This document shows, in pieces, positions 1-7,866 of a DNA stretch of 64,000 nucleotides (position 1 is its first letter; every line of letters starts with the position of its first letter). The translations under genes were made by a program, and so were the position numbers. Source of the DNA: Deinococcus sp. QL22 (GTDB lineage: Bacteria > Deinococcota > Deinococci > Deinococcales > Deinococcaceae); the NCBI RefSeq assembly GCF_023370075.1, contig NZ_CP097149.1, forward strand, positions 2,416,001 through 2,480,000, given 5' to 3'. Below the pieces are notes generated by a model. The model did not search any database, had not been told where the DNA came from, and worked only from the letters and a program-made list of their open reading frames with translations.

Positions 1-1097
1 GACCATCATGTCAGGGGCCACCATTGCGCCCGCTTTGCCTGCCATGCAGGCGCATTTTGCCGATCAGCCCAATGCCAACCTGTTGGTCAAATTGGCGCTG
101 ACCATCGTGGGCCTCGTTATTGCCATCAGTGCGCCTATTGGCGGCGTGCTGGCCGACAAATTTGGGCGAAGGCCCGTGCTGCTGTGGTCACTGGTGCTGT
201 ACGCGGTGGGCGGGGCGAGTGGGCTGTTTGTCCAGTCGTTGGGTGAGGTTCTGGCGGGCCGCGTGATTCTGGGGTTCGCGGTGGCCGGAACCATGACGGC
301 GGGCGGCGCACTGGTCAACGACCTGTTTTCGGGGCCAGCACGCGGCAAATTCCTGAGTCAGCAGGCGGCCTTTACCAGCTTTGGCGGCGCGGTGCTGCTG
401 CCCCTCGGCGGCCTGCTGGCGGGCGTGGGCTGGCGTGCCCCGTTCGGCATCTACCTGATTTCTCTGCTGCTTATTCCGCTGGTGTTGCGGCTGCCGGGGG
501 GCGTACCAGGCGGCGTATCTGTGGCCGAAGCCGCCGAAAAACCGCGCTGGTGGCCTGTGGTCTTGGTGTACTTTTTGGCACTGGCGTACATGGTGGTCTT
601 TTACCTGATGCCCGCGCAGGGGCCGTTTTTGCTTCAGGCGTTGGGGGCCAAACCCGCCGCCACGGGCCTGCTGCTGGGTACCTTATACCCTGATCGCCGC
701 GCTGACTTCGCTGGGGTATTCGCGCTTTGCCGGACGATTCGACCCACGCTGGGTGGCCGCGCTGGGCATGGTGTTGCTGGCCGGGGGCTGGGGTCTCGTG
801 GCTGTTGCCCACAGCATTCCCGCCGTGCTGGTGGGCCTGATCGTGGCCGGCTTGGGCGGCGGCCTGGTGTTTCCCAACCTCTATTCGTGGCTGGCCGACC
901 TGACTCCCCCGGCGTGGCGGGGCCGCATCACCGCCGGGATGAGCAGCGCCGTGTTTCTGGGCCAATTCCTCAGCCCGTTGGTGCTGGCCGCGCCCGCCGC
1001 CCACCCAGCACAGGGATTCGTGTGGGGATCGCTGGGCATCGCCGCTATTGGGGCGGGGTTGTTTGCCCTGAGCGTGATGAGGCCCAAAGTCGCCTGA
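1..1097 (+). pseudogene. MFS transporter, 5'-truncated by window edge and frameshifted
   Basis: Major facilitator superfamily drug-type transporter. The reading frame is open from the first base, and the first visible residues match the end of transmembrane helix 1, so the true start lies upstream of the window. The signature GGVLADKFGRRPVLL between helices 2 and 3 is clear. The first frame carries about 225 plausible residues up to ACCTTA near 680-685; the rest of the family continues in another frame from about 687 (TLIAALTSLGYSRFAGRF) to a TGA at 1095-1097. One extra base near 683-687 explains the break. It is either a real pseudogene or a base-call error in an otherwise normal 12-helix transporter. 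The substrate cannot be told. Confidence 0.8.
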
Positions 1098-1248
1098 TTT
1101 GATTTCCGTACTTCTGGCCGGATGGAATGCCTTCTCAGTGGGCTTTTCATCCGGCTTTGTCTGATTCCTTCCAAAGTACCCCGCAATCCTCAACGCTACC
1201 GCAATCCACAACCCCGGCTTTGGCCCTTTCTGCACGCCCCCGCCGCAC

Positions 1249-1254
1249 TAGAAT
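1249..1254 (+). promoter_or_regulatory. -10 box of leaderless ruvA promoter
   Basis: TAGAAT followed by 7 nt and the GTG start of ruvA, with no Shine-Dalgarno sequence between. This is the leaderless arrangement seen throughout the window. Confidence 0.65.
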
Positions 1255-1261
1255 CTGATGT

Positions 1262-1858
1262 GTGATTGCTTACCTGAGTGGCGTAGTGCGCGAAATTCGT
1301 GAGGGAAGCGCCGTGGTGGTGGCGGGCGGGCTGGGCTACGAGGTGCAGTGCCCGGTGAGTACGCTGGGCCGCCTGAAAGTGGGCGATGTGGCCGAGTTCA
1401 ATACCCGCTTCGTGGTGCGCGAGGATGCCCAACTGTTGTTCGGATTTTCCGACGCCGATAGTCTGCGCCTGTTCGACCTGCTGATCGGGGTCAGTGGCGT
1501 GGGGCCAAAGCTGGGGCTGGCGATGCTGTCGGGCATGCCCGTGTCGGCGCTGGCGCAGGGTCTCCTCAGCGGCGACGTGAAACTCCTGAGCAGCGTGTCG
1601 GGTGTGGGCAAAAAAACCGCCGAACGGCTGGTGCTGGAGCTTCAGAACAAGGTGCCGGAGCATCTGGCCGCGCCTGTGGTGGGCGGCGTAAAAGTGATGC
1701 CTGTCCACAGCAGTGCGGGCCGAGATGCCATAGACGCGCTGCTGGCGCTGGGATTCCGCGAGCAGCAGGTGCGCGGCGTGGTGGCCGAACTGCTGGGCGC
1801 TGACCCCGAACAAACCGCCGACGCCCTGATCCGCAAAAGCTTGGGCCGACTGAGATGA
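1262..1858 (+). CDS. ruvA: Holliday junction branch migration protein RuvA
   Basis: RuvA binds four-way DNA junctions as a tetramer and loads the RuvB motor, driving branch migration in recombinational repair. The protein has 198 residues, the usual length. The N-terminal OB fold begins IAYLSGVV. Two helix-hairpin-helix motifs follow, at roughly residues 73-90 (GVSGVGPKL) and 108-125 (SVSGVGKKTAERL). The C-terminal RuvB-binding three-helix domain ends ADALIRKSLGRLR. The GTG start is chosen because TAGAAT sits 7 nt upstream. ruvB and ruvC are not nearby, as is common outside Proteobacteria. The LtrA-family gene starts 13 bp downstream and may be co-transcribed. Confidence 0.96.
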   Translation: MIAYLSGVVREIREGSAVVVAGGLGYEVQCPVSTLGRLKVGDVAEFNTRFVVREDAQLLFGFSDADSLRLFDLLIGVSGVGPKLGLAMLSGMPVSALAQGLLSGDVKLLSSVSGVGKKTAERLVLELQNKVPEHLAAPVVGGVKVMPVHSSAGRDAIDALLALGFREQQVRGVVAELLGADPEQTADALIRKSLGRLR

Positions 1859-1871
1859 TGCGGGGTCTGAA

Positions 1872-3131
1872 ATGACACAGGGTCATCCTGACGGCGTAGA
1901 CATCGAGGAGAATCTCAATGTCTCGGAGGAAAGTTCTTCGGCGGCGGGCAAGGCCGATGGAGACGCGCCTGACGAACAGAAGGTATCTTGGCTGGAACTG
2001 TTTTTCGACCTGATTTTCGTGGTGGCCTTCGATCAACTCGCCAAGCGACTGGGGACGACACCCACCGCCGAGAATATCGGGGTGTTTTTGCTGATGTTTA
2101 CGGCGGTGTGGTGGGCGTGGGCAGGCAACACCACCTTTGCCGGGCGCTACGGCAACGATGGCCGCGCCTACCGCTGGGGCACCGTGGCGCAACTGGTGTC
2201 TATGGCCATGATCGCGCTGTCCTTACGGGGCGACGTGCTGGACATCGGAGCGCTGTTTGCGGCGGCGTTTGCCTTCAACCGCGCTGTGCTGGTCGTCATG
2301 CATCTCGCGGTGCTGCGCCAGTCACCCGAAGCAGCCCATTTCGTGCGGCCCACCGCCATCGGTTTTGGCGTGGCGGCGCTGCTCTGGCTGGTTTCCGCCT
2401 TGTTTGCCCAAACGCCTGCTGTACTGCTGGGGTTCTGGGCGGCGGCGTTGGCCGTCGATATTCTTACGCCTATCCTGATTCGCTCGCGTATCCTTGACGC
2501 CCTGCCGCACCAATCGCACCTGCCGGAGCGGGTGGGCCTGCTGCAAATTATCGCGCTGGGGGCCATCGTGACCGAAGTCGTGGACGGCGGGCGGCAGCAA
2601 GACCTGACCCTAACTTTTCTGGCCCCCGCGTTGTTTGCCATCCTGACCACGGTGGCCCTGTGGCGGCTGTATTTCGATCAGCCCCGCCTCTTGCCGATCC
2701 TGTCGGCTCACAACGAGTCCAGAGTGGGGGCACTGCTGGTGTGGTTGTACGGCCACTTGCCCTTTACGCTGGGCGTGGTCATGTTGGGCGTAGGTTTTGG
2801 TCACGGCATCAGTCAGGTCGGAGAAAAGGACGCGGCCAACTTGCAACTTGTGGCGTGGCCGCTGGCCGCAGTGTTCATGACCTTGGCCGCCCAACGCTGG
2901 AACGCCGCCCGCCTGACCGCGCACCCGCCCTTTGACCGGAGCATGATTACCCTCCTAGTCGGAGCTGTTGCCAGCGCTGTCCTCGCCTTCAGCGGGCTGG
3001 AAACTCAACCGCTCCATGCCACCGTCTTCGGCATCACGGGCATTGCCGCCCTGATCGTCGCCACTGATCCGGGCACCCGCCGTCTGGGTGTGATCGAAGA
3101 AAAACGCGGCGGAGAGCAAGCCCCGCTGTAG
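1872..3131 (+). CDS. LtrA-family multi-pass membrane protein
   Basis: A 419-residue integral membrane protein of the 'low temperature requirement A' family, whose biochemical role is not established. After a hydrophilic N-terminus of about 35 residues comes the family hallmark WLELFFDLIFVVAFDQL, then about ten to twelve hydrophobic helices including WWAWAGNTTFAGRYG. It starts 13 bp after the ruvA stop; the upstream GCGGGG is a weak ribosome site, so translation may depend on ruvA. It converges on the next gene, and an inverted repeat lies between the two. Family assignment is firm; function is unknown. Confidence 0.88.
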   Translation: MTQGHPDGVDIEENLNVSEESSSAAGKADGDAPDEQKVSWLELFFDLIFVVAFDQLAKRLGTTPTAENIGVFLLMFTAVWWAWAGNTTFAGRYGNDGRAYRWGTVAQLVSMAMIALSLRGDVLDIGALFAAAFAFNRAVLVVMHLAVLRQSPEAAHFVRPTAIGFGVAALLWLVSALFAQTPAVLLGFWAAALAVDILTPILIRSRILDALPHQSHLPERVGLLQIIALGAIVTEVVDGGRQQDLTLTFLAPALFAILTTVALWRLYFDQPRLLPILSAHNESRVGALLVWLYGHLPFTLGVVMLGVGFGHGISQVGEKDAANLQLVAWPLAAVFMTLAAQRWNAARLTAHPPFDRSMITLLVGAVASAVLAFSGLETQPLHATVFGITGIAALIVATDPGTRRLGVIEEKRGGEQAPL

Positions 3132-3158
3132 ACGGAATGTGGGAGAGGAGGCGCTGCT

Positions 3159-3192
3159 GTCTAGGCGCAGTTGTTCTTCTCAGCCCCTAGAC
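3159..3192. repeat. Inverted repeat between convergent genes (GTCTAGG family)
   Basis: Arms GTCTAGG (3159-3165) and CCTAGAC (3186-3192) flank a 20-nt centre between the convergent LtrA-family gene and the next gene. The short arms resemble the GTCTAAGG inverted repeats found elsewhere in this window. It could act as a bidirectional terminator, but no long T run follows. Confidence 0.4.
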
Positions 3193-3203
3193 CGCCTTCA
3201 GGC

Positions 3204-5060
3204 TCAGTTTTTGGTGTCGTAGGGCGCGTGCATGTTGTGGCTGACCTGATGCCCGGATGATTTGCCCTCCTGCGTGCCGTACAGACCGTCCTCGTCAGGG
3301 GTGCTGGGCGGCGGCGTGTCGTAGAGGGCGGCGGCGGCCAGCCACGTGCCCTGGCGCACCAGCATCAGGCTCAGGCCCGGCACACGCACCACCAAGAGGT
3401 CGTGTAGTGTGGCCGCCGCATGTCCGGGCAACACTGCCGCCAATTCGCCCTTGTAATCCAGCCGCAGCGTCAGCGCACGCTCGCCAGTTCTCAGGGTTAC
3501 CGGGTCTTGGCCCAGCAAAATACTTCTGAACTCGCCGGTATCGGCCAAATTGACCGAGGTATGGGCCACAGGATGGGGCAGAGGTTCGGGGGTAAAGGTG
3601 GCAATATGCAGCACTTCGTGTAGCCCGATGGCGCGGTCAGAATCGAGTCCCAGCCGTTCGGCGGCTCCGTGAATACTGGTAGCGGCGTTAGAGGGTGTAG
3701 ACCGCTGGAGCCGGGCTATCAGGGCGTCTACTCCTTTGCGGGCAAAGGCGATCAGCGTCTCTGGCGGGGCAGAGGCGTATTTTTCGGCACTTGCAGGCCC
3801 AAGAGCCACGGCGTCTATGGTGCCGTTCCGGATCAGTTGGGCGGCGGCGCGGGCCAGGCGCAGATTGGCGTAGTGTTCTTCAGCATTGAGCAGCAGGGCA
3901 ATGGCCCTGGCTTTGGAGGCCAGCCGCCCAATCTCTTCTTCGGGACGGCCATCAACCCTTAGCAGGACGTATGAGCCACTGACAAATGCCCGAATCTGGG
4001 CGCGTGCTGGCCCGATAATGACGCTGCGTTCGGCAGGCGGGAGGTCGGTTCGCAGCAATACCACATGCGGCCCAAATTGCAGTTGCCAGTTTTTGCCGAT
4101 GGGTTGCCAGCGCAAGTCCATGCCGCGCCAGTGCGCTGCCTGCCCGCCTGCCAGATGGATGACCAGTTCGTCTTTGCCGTCATCTGGAGTGGGCAGGCCT
4201 GACTGGGGCTTTTGGGCGTACAGAATGCTATTGCTGGGTGTGCCTGCCATCGTATTGGTGGGCGCTCCGACCAACAAATCGTCCAGGGTGCGCTGGAGAT
4301 GCCGCGCGGCTTCACGGATGGCGGGGCGTTCGCGGGGATCGCGGGCCTGCGGGTATTGGGCACGTAGTGCGGCGACCAGCTCGGCGCGGGCTTCAGGGGC
4401 CAGCCGTTCGCGTTCGGCGGCGGCCAAGCGGGCTGCCATCACGTCCTCGTCGGGGTGGCGGGCAAACGGTTCCTCGTGGGTCAGCGAGAGAGCTGTTTTC
4501 ACCCGCACGCGGCCTTCTTCGGTCAGCAGCAGATCGGCAAACCCGGACGCCACCCGCGCGACTACTTCTGCGTCGTGCAGGGACACCAGCGGGTCGCCTA
4601 CCGCTGGAACGGGCAGACGCGTGCGAATGCTGCGGCCCTCGCGTTCGGCATTTTCCTGCACCGTGTACAGCACCCGCAGGGCGGTTCGGTCGGGTTGGCG
4701 GCCCCACAACTGAGCCAACTCTAAAATGGATGTCTTGAGGCGGGTATGCCAAGCCATACGCTGCAATTCTTCCCAGGCCTGGGATTCCGGGCTGTCAGCG
4801 CGGGCGGGCGCACTCCATTCGGGTACGGCCTTGGCGGCTGGGCGCGAAGAGACAGGCGAGGCGTGAATAGACTTGAACATATTGCGGTAGTGGCGGTCAC
4901 ACTCCATCATGCGGCGCAGCAACATCGGCTCAAGCGGCGCGCCCAGCAGTTCGTCGCGCAACTCGGTCAGGGAGCGTTTGCCCCCGCGTGGAATGCGTCC
5001 ATCCAGTGCGTCGGCGACCTTGTACTCATACAATTCCACCAGTTCAGCCCAGTAAGTCAC
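3204..5060 (-). CDS. Large protein of unknown function
   Basis: A 618-residue, mostly soluble protein that I do not recognise. It has no signal peptide, no transmembrane segment and no obvious nucleotide-binding motif. The N-terminal part (about residues 1-270) is helical and rich in Arg, Glu and Ala. A beta-rich centre (about 290-390) includes a run VLLRVDGRPEEEIGRLAS, and the C-terminal 150 residues again look beta-rich. The GTG at 5060 is preferred to an ATG 27 bp upstream because TATACT lies exactly 6 nt before it, the window's leaderless pattern; the longer start would put the -10 box inside the gene. It is divergent from the kinase gene, so a shared regulatory region is possible. Confidence 0.7.
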   Translation of the reverse strand: MTYWAELVELYEYKVADALDGRIPRGGKRSLTELRDELLGAPLEPMLLRRMMECDRHYRNMFKSIHASPVSSRPAAKAVPEWSAPARADSPESQAWEELQRMAWHTRLKTSILELAQLWGRQPDRTALRVLYTVQENAEREGRSIRTRLPVPAVGDPLVSLHDAEVVARVASGFADLLLTEEGRVRVKTALSLTHEEPFARHPDEDVMAARLAAAERERLAPEARAELVAALRAQYPQARDPRERPAIREAARHLQRTLDDLLVGAPTNTMAGTPSNSILYAQKPQSGLPTPDDGKDELVIHLAGGQAAHWRGMDLRWQPIGKNWQLQFGPHVVLLRTDLPPAERSVIIGPARAQIRAFVSGSYVLLRVDGRPEEEIGRLASKARAIALLLNAEEHYANLRLARAAAQLIRNGTIDAVALGPASAEKYASAPPETLIAFARKGVDALIARLQRSTPSNAATSIHGAAERLGLDSDRAIGLHEVLHIATFTPEPLPHPVAHTSVNLADTGEFRSILLGQDPVTLRTGERALTLRLDYKGELAAVLPGHAAATLHDLLVVRVPGLSLMLVRQGTWLAAAALYDTPPPSTPDEDGLYGTQEGKSSGHQVSHNMHAPYDTKN

Positions 5061-5066
5061 GCCTTC

Positions 5067-5072
5067 AGTATA
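5067..5072 (-). promoter_or_regulatory. -10 box of leaderless promoter for the 618-aa protein
   Basis: TATACT on the minus strand, 6 nt before the GTG at 5060. No convincing -35 element is seen. Confidence 0.6.
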
Positions 5073-5298
5073 GGGACACAGCCTCACGCAAACCTGTCTG
5101 TTCCCCTTTCTTCAGAGCGGGCTTCAGAACGGGGCGGCGGCCCTACACTTTTCCTGAGGCCTGTTTCCCCAAGCATTGCCCTGGGCACCGTCCTCGGCAG
5201 CGACTCTGGCGACCTTGCGGTAGGTATCGCCGCTCACATCAGCGCTTCTTGCTTTCCCTTTTGTGGAACGCCGTAAGTCCAGCGCAAGACCTGTCCGG

Positions 5299-5304
5299 TA
5301 TAAC
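5299..5304 (+). promoter_or_regulatory. Possible -10 box before the kinase leader ORF
   Basis: TATAAC ends 9 nt before the ATG at 5314. If it is used, transcription would start at or just before the leader ORF, and the AGGAGG at 5306-5311 might not be transcribed. A -35 element is not evident. Confidence 0.4.
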
Positions 5305-5313
5305 TAGGAGGAC

Positions 5314-5370
5314 ATGACGCCCTTTTTGCACCCGCCGCCTGCCGCTTGCTCTGTGAGGAGCGGCCTTTGA
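5314..5370 (+). CDS. Candidate 18-codon leader ORF with Pro-Pro-Pro, overlapping the kinase start
   Basis: Encodes MTPFLHPPPAACSVRSGL. AGGAGG lies 2 nt before the ATG. The TGA stop (5368-5370) overlaps the proposed TTG start of the kinase (5367-5369), giving TTGA. The overlap and the triple proline, a classic ribosome-pausing motif relieved by EF-P, suggest translational coupling or attenuation. A second example of this layout precedes ftsY. It is short and could be chance; expression is not demonstrated. Confidence 0.45.
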   Translation: MTPFLHPPPAACSVRSGL

Positions 5371-7439
5371 ACCTGCTGCTTCTGGCCGCGCTGTTCGTGG
5401 CTGGCCTGCTCCTGACCGTGCGGGCTGGTGAGCGGGTTTTGGCTGTGTTGGTGGCTGTCCTCAGCGTTGGCATCGCCACTGTACTGGTCGCCTTGGCCGT
5501 GGGTTCCGGGGGCGGGCTACTGGCGCTCGACCGGACTCAGGGAGTGCTGAGCGTGGTGGCCGTATTGGTCGCCAGTGGTGTATTTCTGTTGGGTGGGCGC
5601 GGCTTTCCGCCTTCTATGCGGCCCACGCCCAAGCCCAGTCAGCCGGTGCGTGTGCAGCGTACAGCGCCGCCCGCACCCCCGCCGTCTCGCCGCGCCACCC
5701 TGACCCAAACGGCCACCGATCTGCGTTTTCAGGACTATGAGGTGTTAGACCGCATCGGCATTGGCGGCATGGGCAGCGTGTACCGCGCCCGCAGGCGGCA
5801 AGATGGCCGCATCGTGGCTCTGAAAGTACCGCAGGAAAGATACCTCGCAGACGCCAAATTCGTAAAGCGCTTCTACCGCGAGGCCGAGGTGCTGAAACGC
5901 TTCAATCACCCCAACGTGGTGCGGGTCTACGACTACCGCATGCAGCCGCAGGAGCATTACATCGCCATGGAGTTCCTCGACGGCGACAGCCTGGAAGCCG
6001 TGCTGGAAAACCGCACCATGAGCTTTCCGGAAGGCGTGCAGGTTATTCGCGCCCTGGCCGACGCCCTGCGCCACATTCATATGCAGAACGTGGTTCACCG
6101 CGACATCAAACCTGCCAACGTCATGGTCGTCAAGAACGCCTTTGTCGAAGGGCAACTGCGTGAAGGCGGCATCAAACTGATGGATTTCGGCATCGCGGTG
6201 GGCAAGGTACTGACCCGCCTGACCATGACAGGAGCGCGGGTGGGCACGCCGATTTATATGGCCCCGGAACAGGCCAAAGGCAACCGCGTCGACGCCCGGA
6301 GCGACGTGTACTCGCTGGGTCTGCTGTCCTACGAGATGGTCACGGGGCAAACCGCCTTCAAGGGCAGCTACGAGGCAGTGGTGCATCAGCAGGTGTTCGA
6401 GTCGCCCAAGCCGCCCAAGCAGGTGCGCCTGGAGGTGCCGGGCAAGCTGAACGACCTGATCCTGAACATGATCGAAAAAGACCCGGCCATGCGGCCCACC
6501 TTGGATGAAGTGATGACCCGAATAGATGCGGGAGTACTGACCGATGAGATTTTTACTGACCCTGTGACACTGGCGATGAGTGTGCAGGAAAAACGTGGCA
6601 CGCTGCGTCTGCTGGATTTGAAGGGCAAATTGCGGGTCAGTATGCGCGATCAGGGCAATGCCGAGGGGAATTTGCCCAGTGTGCCCAACGCGATGGCGGG
6701 CGACGCCGAGGGCAACCTGTATGTGACCCTGCTGGAGTACCGCCAGGCCAAAACGGGGGCTTTGATTCGTAAGCATTCCCCCGATGGCCGCGAGATTCTG
6801 GCGTTCGGGGCTTACGGCCTCGGCGAGGGCGACCTCCTTCACCCCGTAGGAATTGCCGTTGCGCAGGGCCATGTGTATGTGCTGGACGGCGAGGCCCACC
6901 ACGTGAATGTGTACACCACCGAAGGCCGGTTTGTGCGGAGCTTTGGCGGACGCGGGCAGGGACTGGGCCGCTTCGAGCGCCCGCGCACCATCGTGGCCGC
7001 CCCTGACGGCCACGTCTATATCCTCGACAGCGGCAACAACGAAGTGCAGAGATTTACGGCGCAGGGCGAATACATCAGCCGGTACGCCTTCCGACTGGAT
7101 CGGAGCAGCGAGAGCCTGCGCCCGTTGGAAGGTCTGGGCATAGACGGCTACGGCGCGGTCTATATCGTGGACGGAGTGGCCCGCAAAATCCGCAAAATCG
7201 AGGTGGATGGCACGCCCGGCGTCACCTTTACCCTGGAAACCCTCGTAGGCGAACCCACCGACGCGCCTTGGCTCTTGCAGATTACCAACGACGGCCAGAT
7301 TTTCGCCGTGCGGCAAGGCGGCCAAGTCCTGCGTACCTTTTCGAGCGTGGGCGACCTGATTACCTCCAACGACATGTACGCGCCCGTGCAGTCCATGGTG
7401 TTGTTGACCCGGCCCGTGCCCGTTCCTGTCCAGAGCTGA
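5367..7439 (+). CDS. Membrane Ser/Thr protein kinase with C-terminal NHL beta-propeller
   Basis: A 690-residue Hanks-type kinase. Order of parts: two or three hydrophobic segments (about residues 3-80), a Pro-rich linker, the kinase domain (about 125-380) and a beta-propeller of NHL repeats (about 430-680). Catalytic signatures are intact: glycine loop IGIGGMGSVYRA, lysine in IVALKVP, HRDIKPANV, DFG, and MAPEQ of the activation segment. The membrane part is N-terminal to the kinase, and no helix separates kinase from propeller, so both probably face the same side. The TTG start is chosen because GAGGAG precedes it by 6 nt; in-frame starts further upstream lack a ribosome site. Signal and substrates are unknown. 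Confidence 0.88.
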   Translation: MNLLLLAALFVAGLLLTVRAGERVLAVLVAVLSVGIATVLVALAVGSGGGLLALDRTQGVLSVVAVLVASGVFLLGGRGFPPSMRPTPKPSQPVRVQRTAPPAPPPSRRATLTQTATDLRFQDYEVLDRIGIGGMGSVYRARRRQDGRIVALKVPQERYLADAKFVKRFYREAEVLKRFNHPNVVRVYDYRMQPQEHYIAMEFLDGDSLEAVLENRTMSFPEGVQVIRALADALRHIHMQNVVHRDIKPANVMVVKNAFVEGQLREGGIKLMDFGIAVGKVLTRLTMTGARVGTPIYMAPEQAKGNRVDARSDVYSLGLLSYEMVTGQTAFKGSYEAVVHQQVFESPKPPKQVRLEVPGKLNDLILNMIEKDPAMRPTLDEVMTRIDAGVLTDEIFTDPVTLAMSVQEKRGTLRLLDLKGKLRVSMRDQGNAEGNLPSVPNAMAGDAEGNLYVTLLEYRQAKTGALIRKHSPDGREILAFGAYGLGEGDLLHPVGIAVAQGHVYVLDGEAHHVNVYTTEGRFVRSFGGRGQGLGRFERPRTIVAAPDGHVYILDSGNNEVQRFTAQGEYISRYAFRLDRSSESLRPLEGLGIDGYGAVYIVDGVARKIRKIEVDGTPGVTFTLETLVGEPTDAPWLLQITNDGQIFAVRQGGQVLRTFSSVGDLITSNDMYAPVQSMVLLTRPVPVPVQS

Positions 7440-7457
7440 GCCCTGTCCCCCGAAGCC

Positions 7458-7763
7458 ATGTCTACCGAACCCTTGTCGCCCGAATCTGTCTCGCCAGCTC
7501 TCCTCCTGCCTGAACTGACCTTCTACAGTCGTTCCGGCTGCCATCTGTGCGAGCAGGCGCACGCGCATTTGCTGGCGCTGGACTACCGTTTTGCGGAGGT
7601 GGACGTTACGGGCGACGCCGAACTCGAACGCCTGTATGGGCACCACATCCCCGTGCTGGCTGCCGGGGAGCGTGTGTTGATCAAGGGTGTGTTCAGCAAA
7701 GGCCGCCTGAGTACGCTGAAGCTGCTGCTGGTGCGGGAAGCGCGGGAGCAACAGTCAGGCTGA
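7458..7763 (+). CDS. Glutaredoxin-like thioredoxin-fold protein
   Basis: A 101-residue protein of the glutaredoxin-like/DUF836 type. Past a short Ser/Pro-rich N-terminus, LTFYSRSGCHLCEQAH carries a CHLC redox pair at the start of the first helix. HHIPVLA supplies the cis-proline of the thioredoxin fold. It probably acts as a small cytoplasmic thiol-disulfide oxidoreductase; partner unknown. It begins 18 bp after the kinase stop in the same direction, so the two are probably co-transcribed. No strong ribosome site is seen. Confidence 0.82.
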   Translation: MSTEPLSPESVSPALLLPELTFYSRSGCHLCEQAHAHLLALDYRFAEVDVTGDAELERLYGHHIPVLAAGERVLIKGVFSKGRLSTLKLLLVREAREQQSG

Positions 7764-7803
7764 GTTCTTGACCAGCATCCCGGTTTGCTGGCGCAGGCCG
7801 CGC

Positions 7804-7809
7804 TATCGT
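7804..7809 (+). promoter_or_regulatory. -10 box of leaderless promoter for the ftsY leader ORF
   Basis: TATCGT followed by 6 nt (AGGGTC) and the ATG at 7816. It predicts a transcript beginning at or next to the 16-codon leader ORF rather than at ftsY itself. Confidence 0.55.
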
Positions 7810-7815
7810 AGGGTC

Positions 7816-7866
7816 ATGCTGTCTTTTCTTGTTCCCCCTCACCACTTGTTCGCGGTCAATCTATGA
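7816..7866 (+). CDS. Candidate 16-codon leader ORF overlapping the ftsY start
   Basis: Encodes MLSFLVPPHHLFAVNL, hydrophobic with a Pro-Pro pair. Its TGA (7864-7866) overlaps the ATG of ftsY (ATGA). TATCGT lies 6 nt before its ATG, so it should be the first codon set of a leaderless mRNA. ftsY has no ribosome binding site of its own in this spacer, so translation of ftsY would rely on ribosomes finishing the leader. The peptide looks like a short nascent hydrophobic segment, notable in front of an SRP receptor gene. Expression is not shown. Confidence 0.55.
   Translation: MLSFLVPPHHLFAVNL

Noticed and set aside
5061..5087. ATG at 5087 as start of the 618-aa protein
   Set aside because: It lies upstream of a well-placed TATACT box that fits the leaderless start at 5060.
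5745..7751. 668-codon minus-strand open frame opposite the kinase
   Set aside because: Gln/His/Val-rich shadow with no motifs; the plus-strand kinase has all catalytic signatures.
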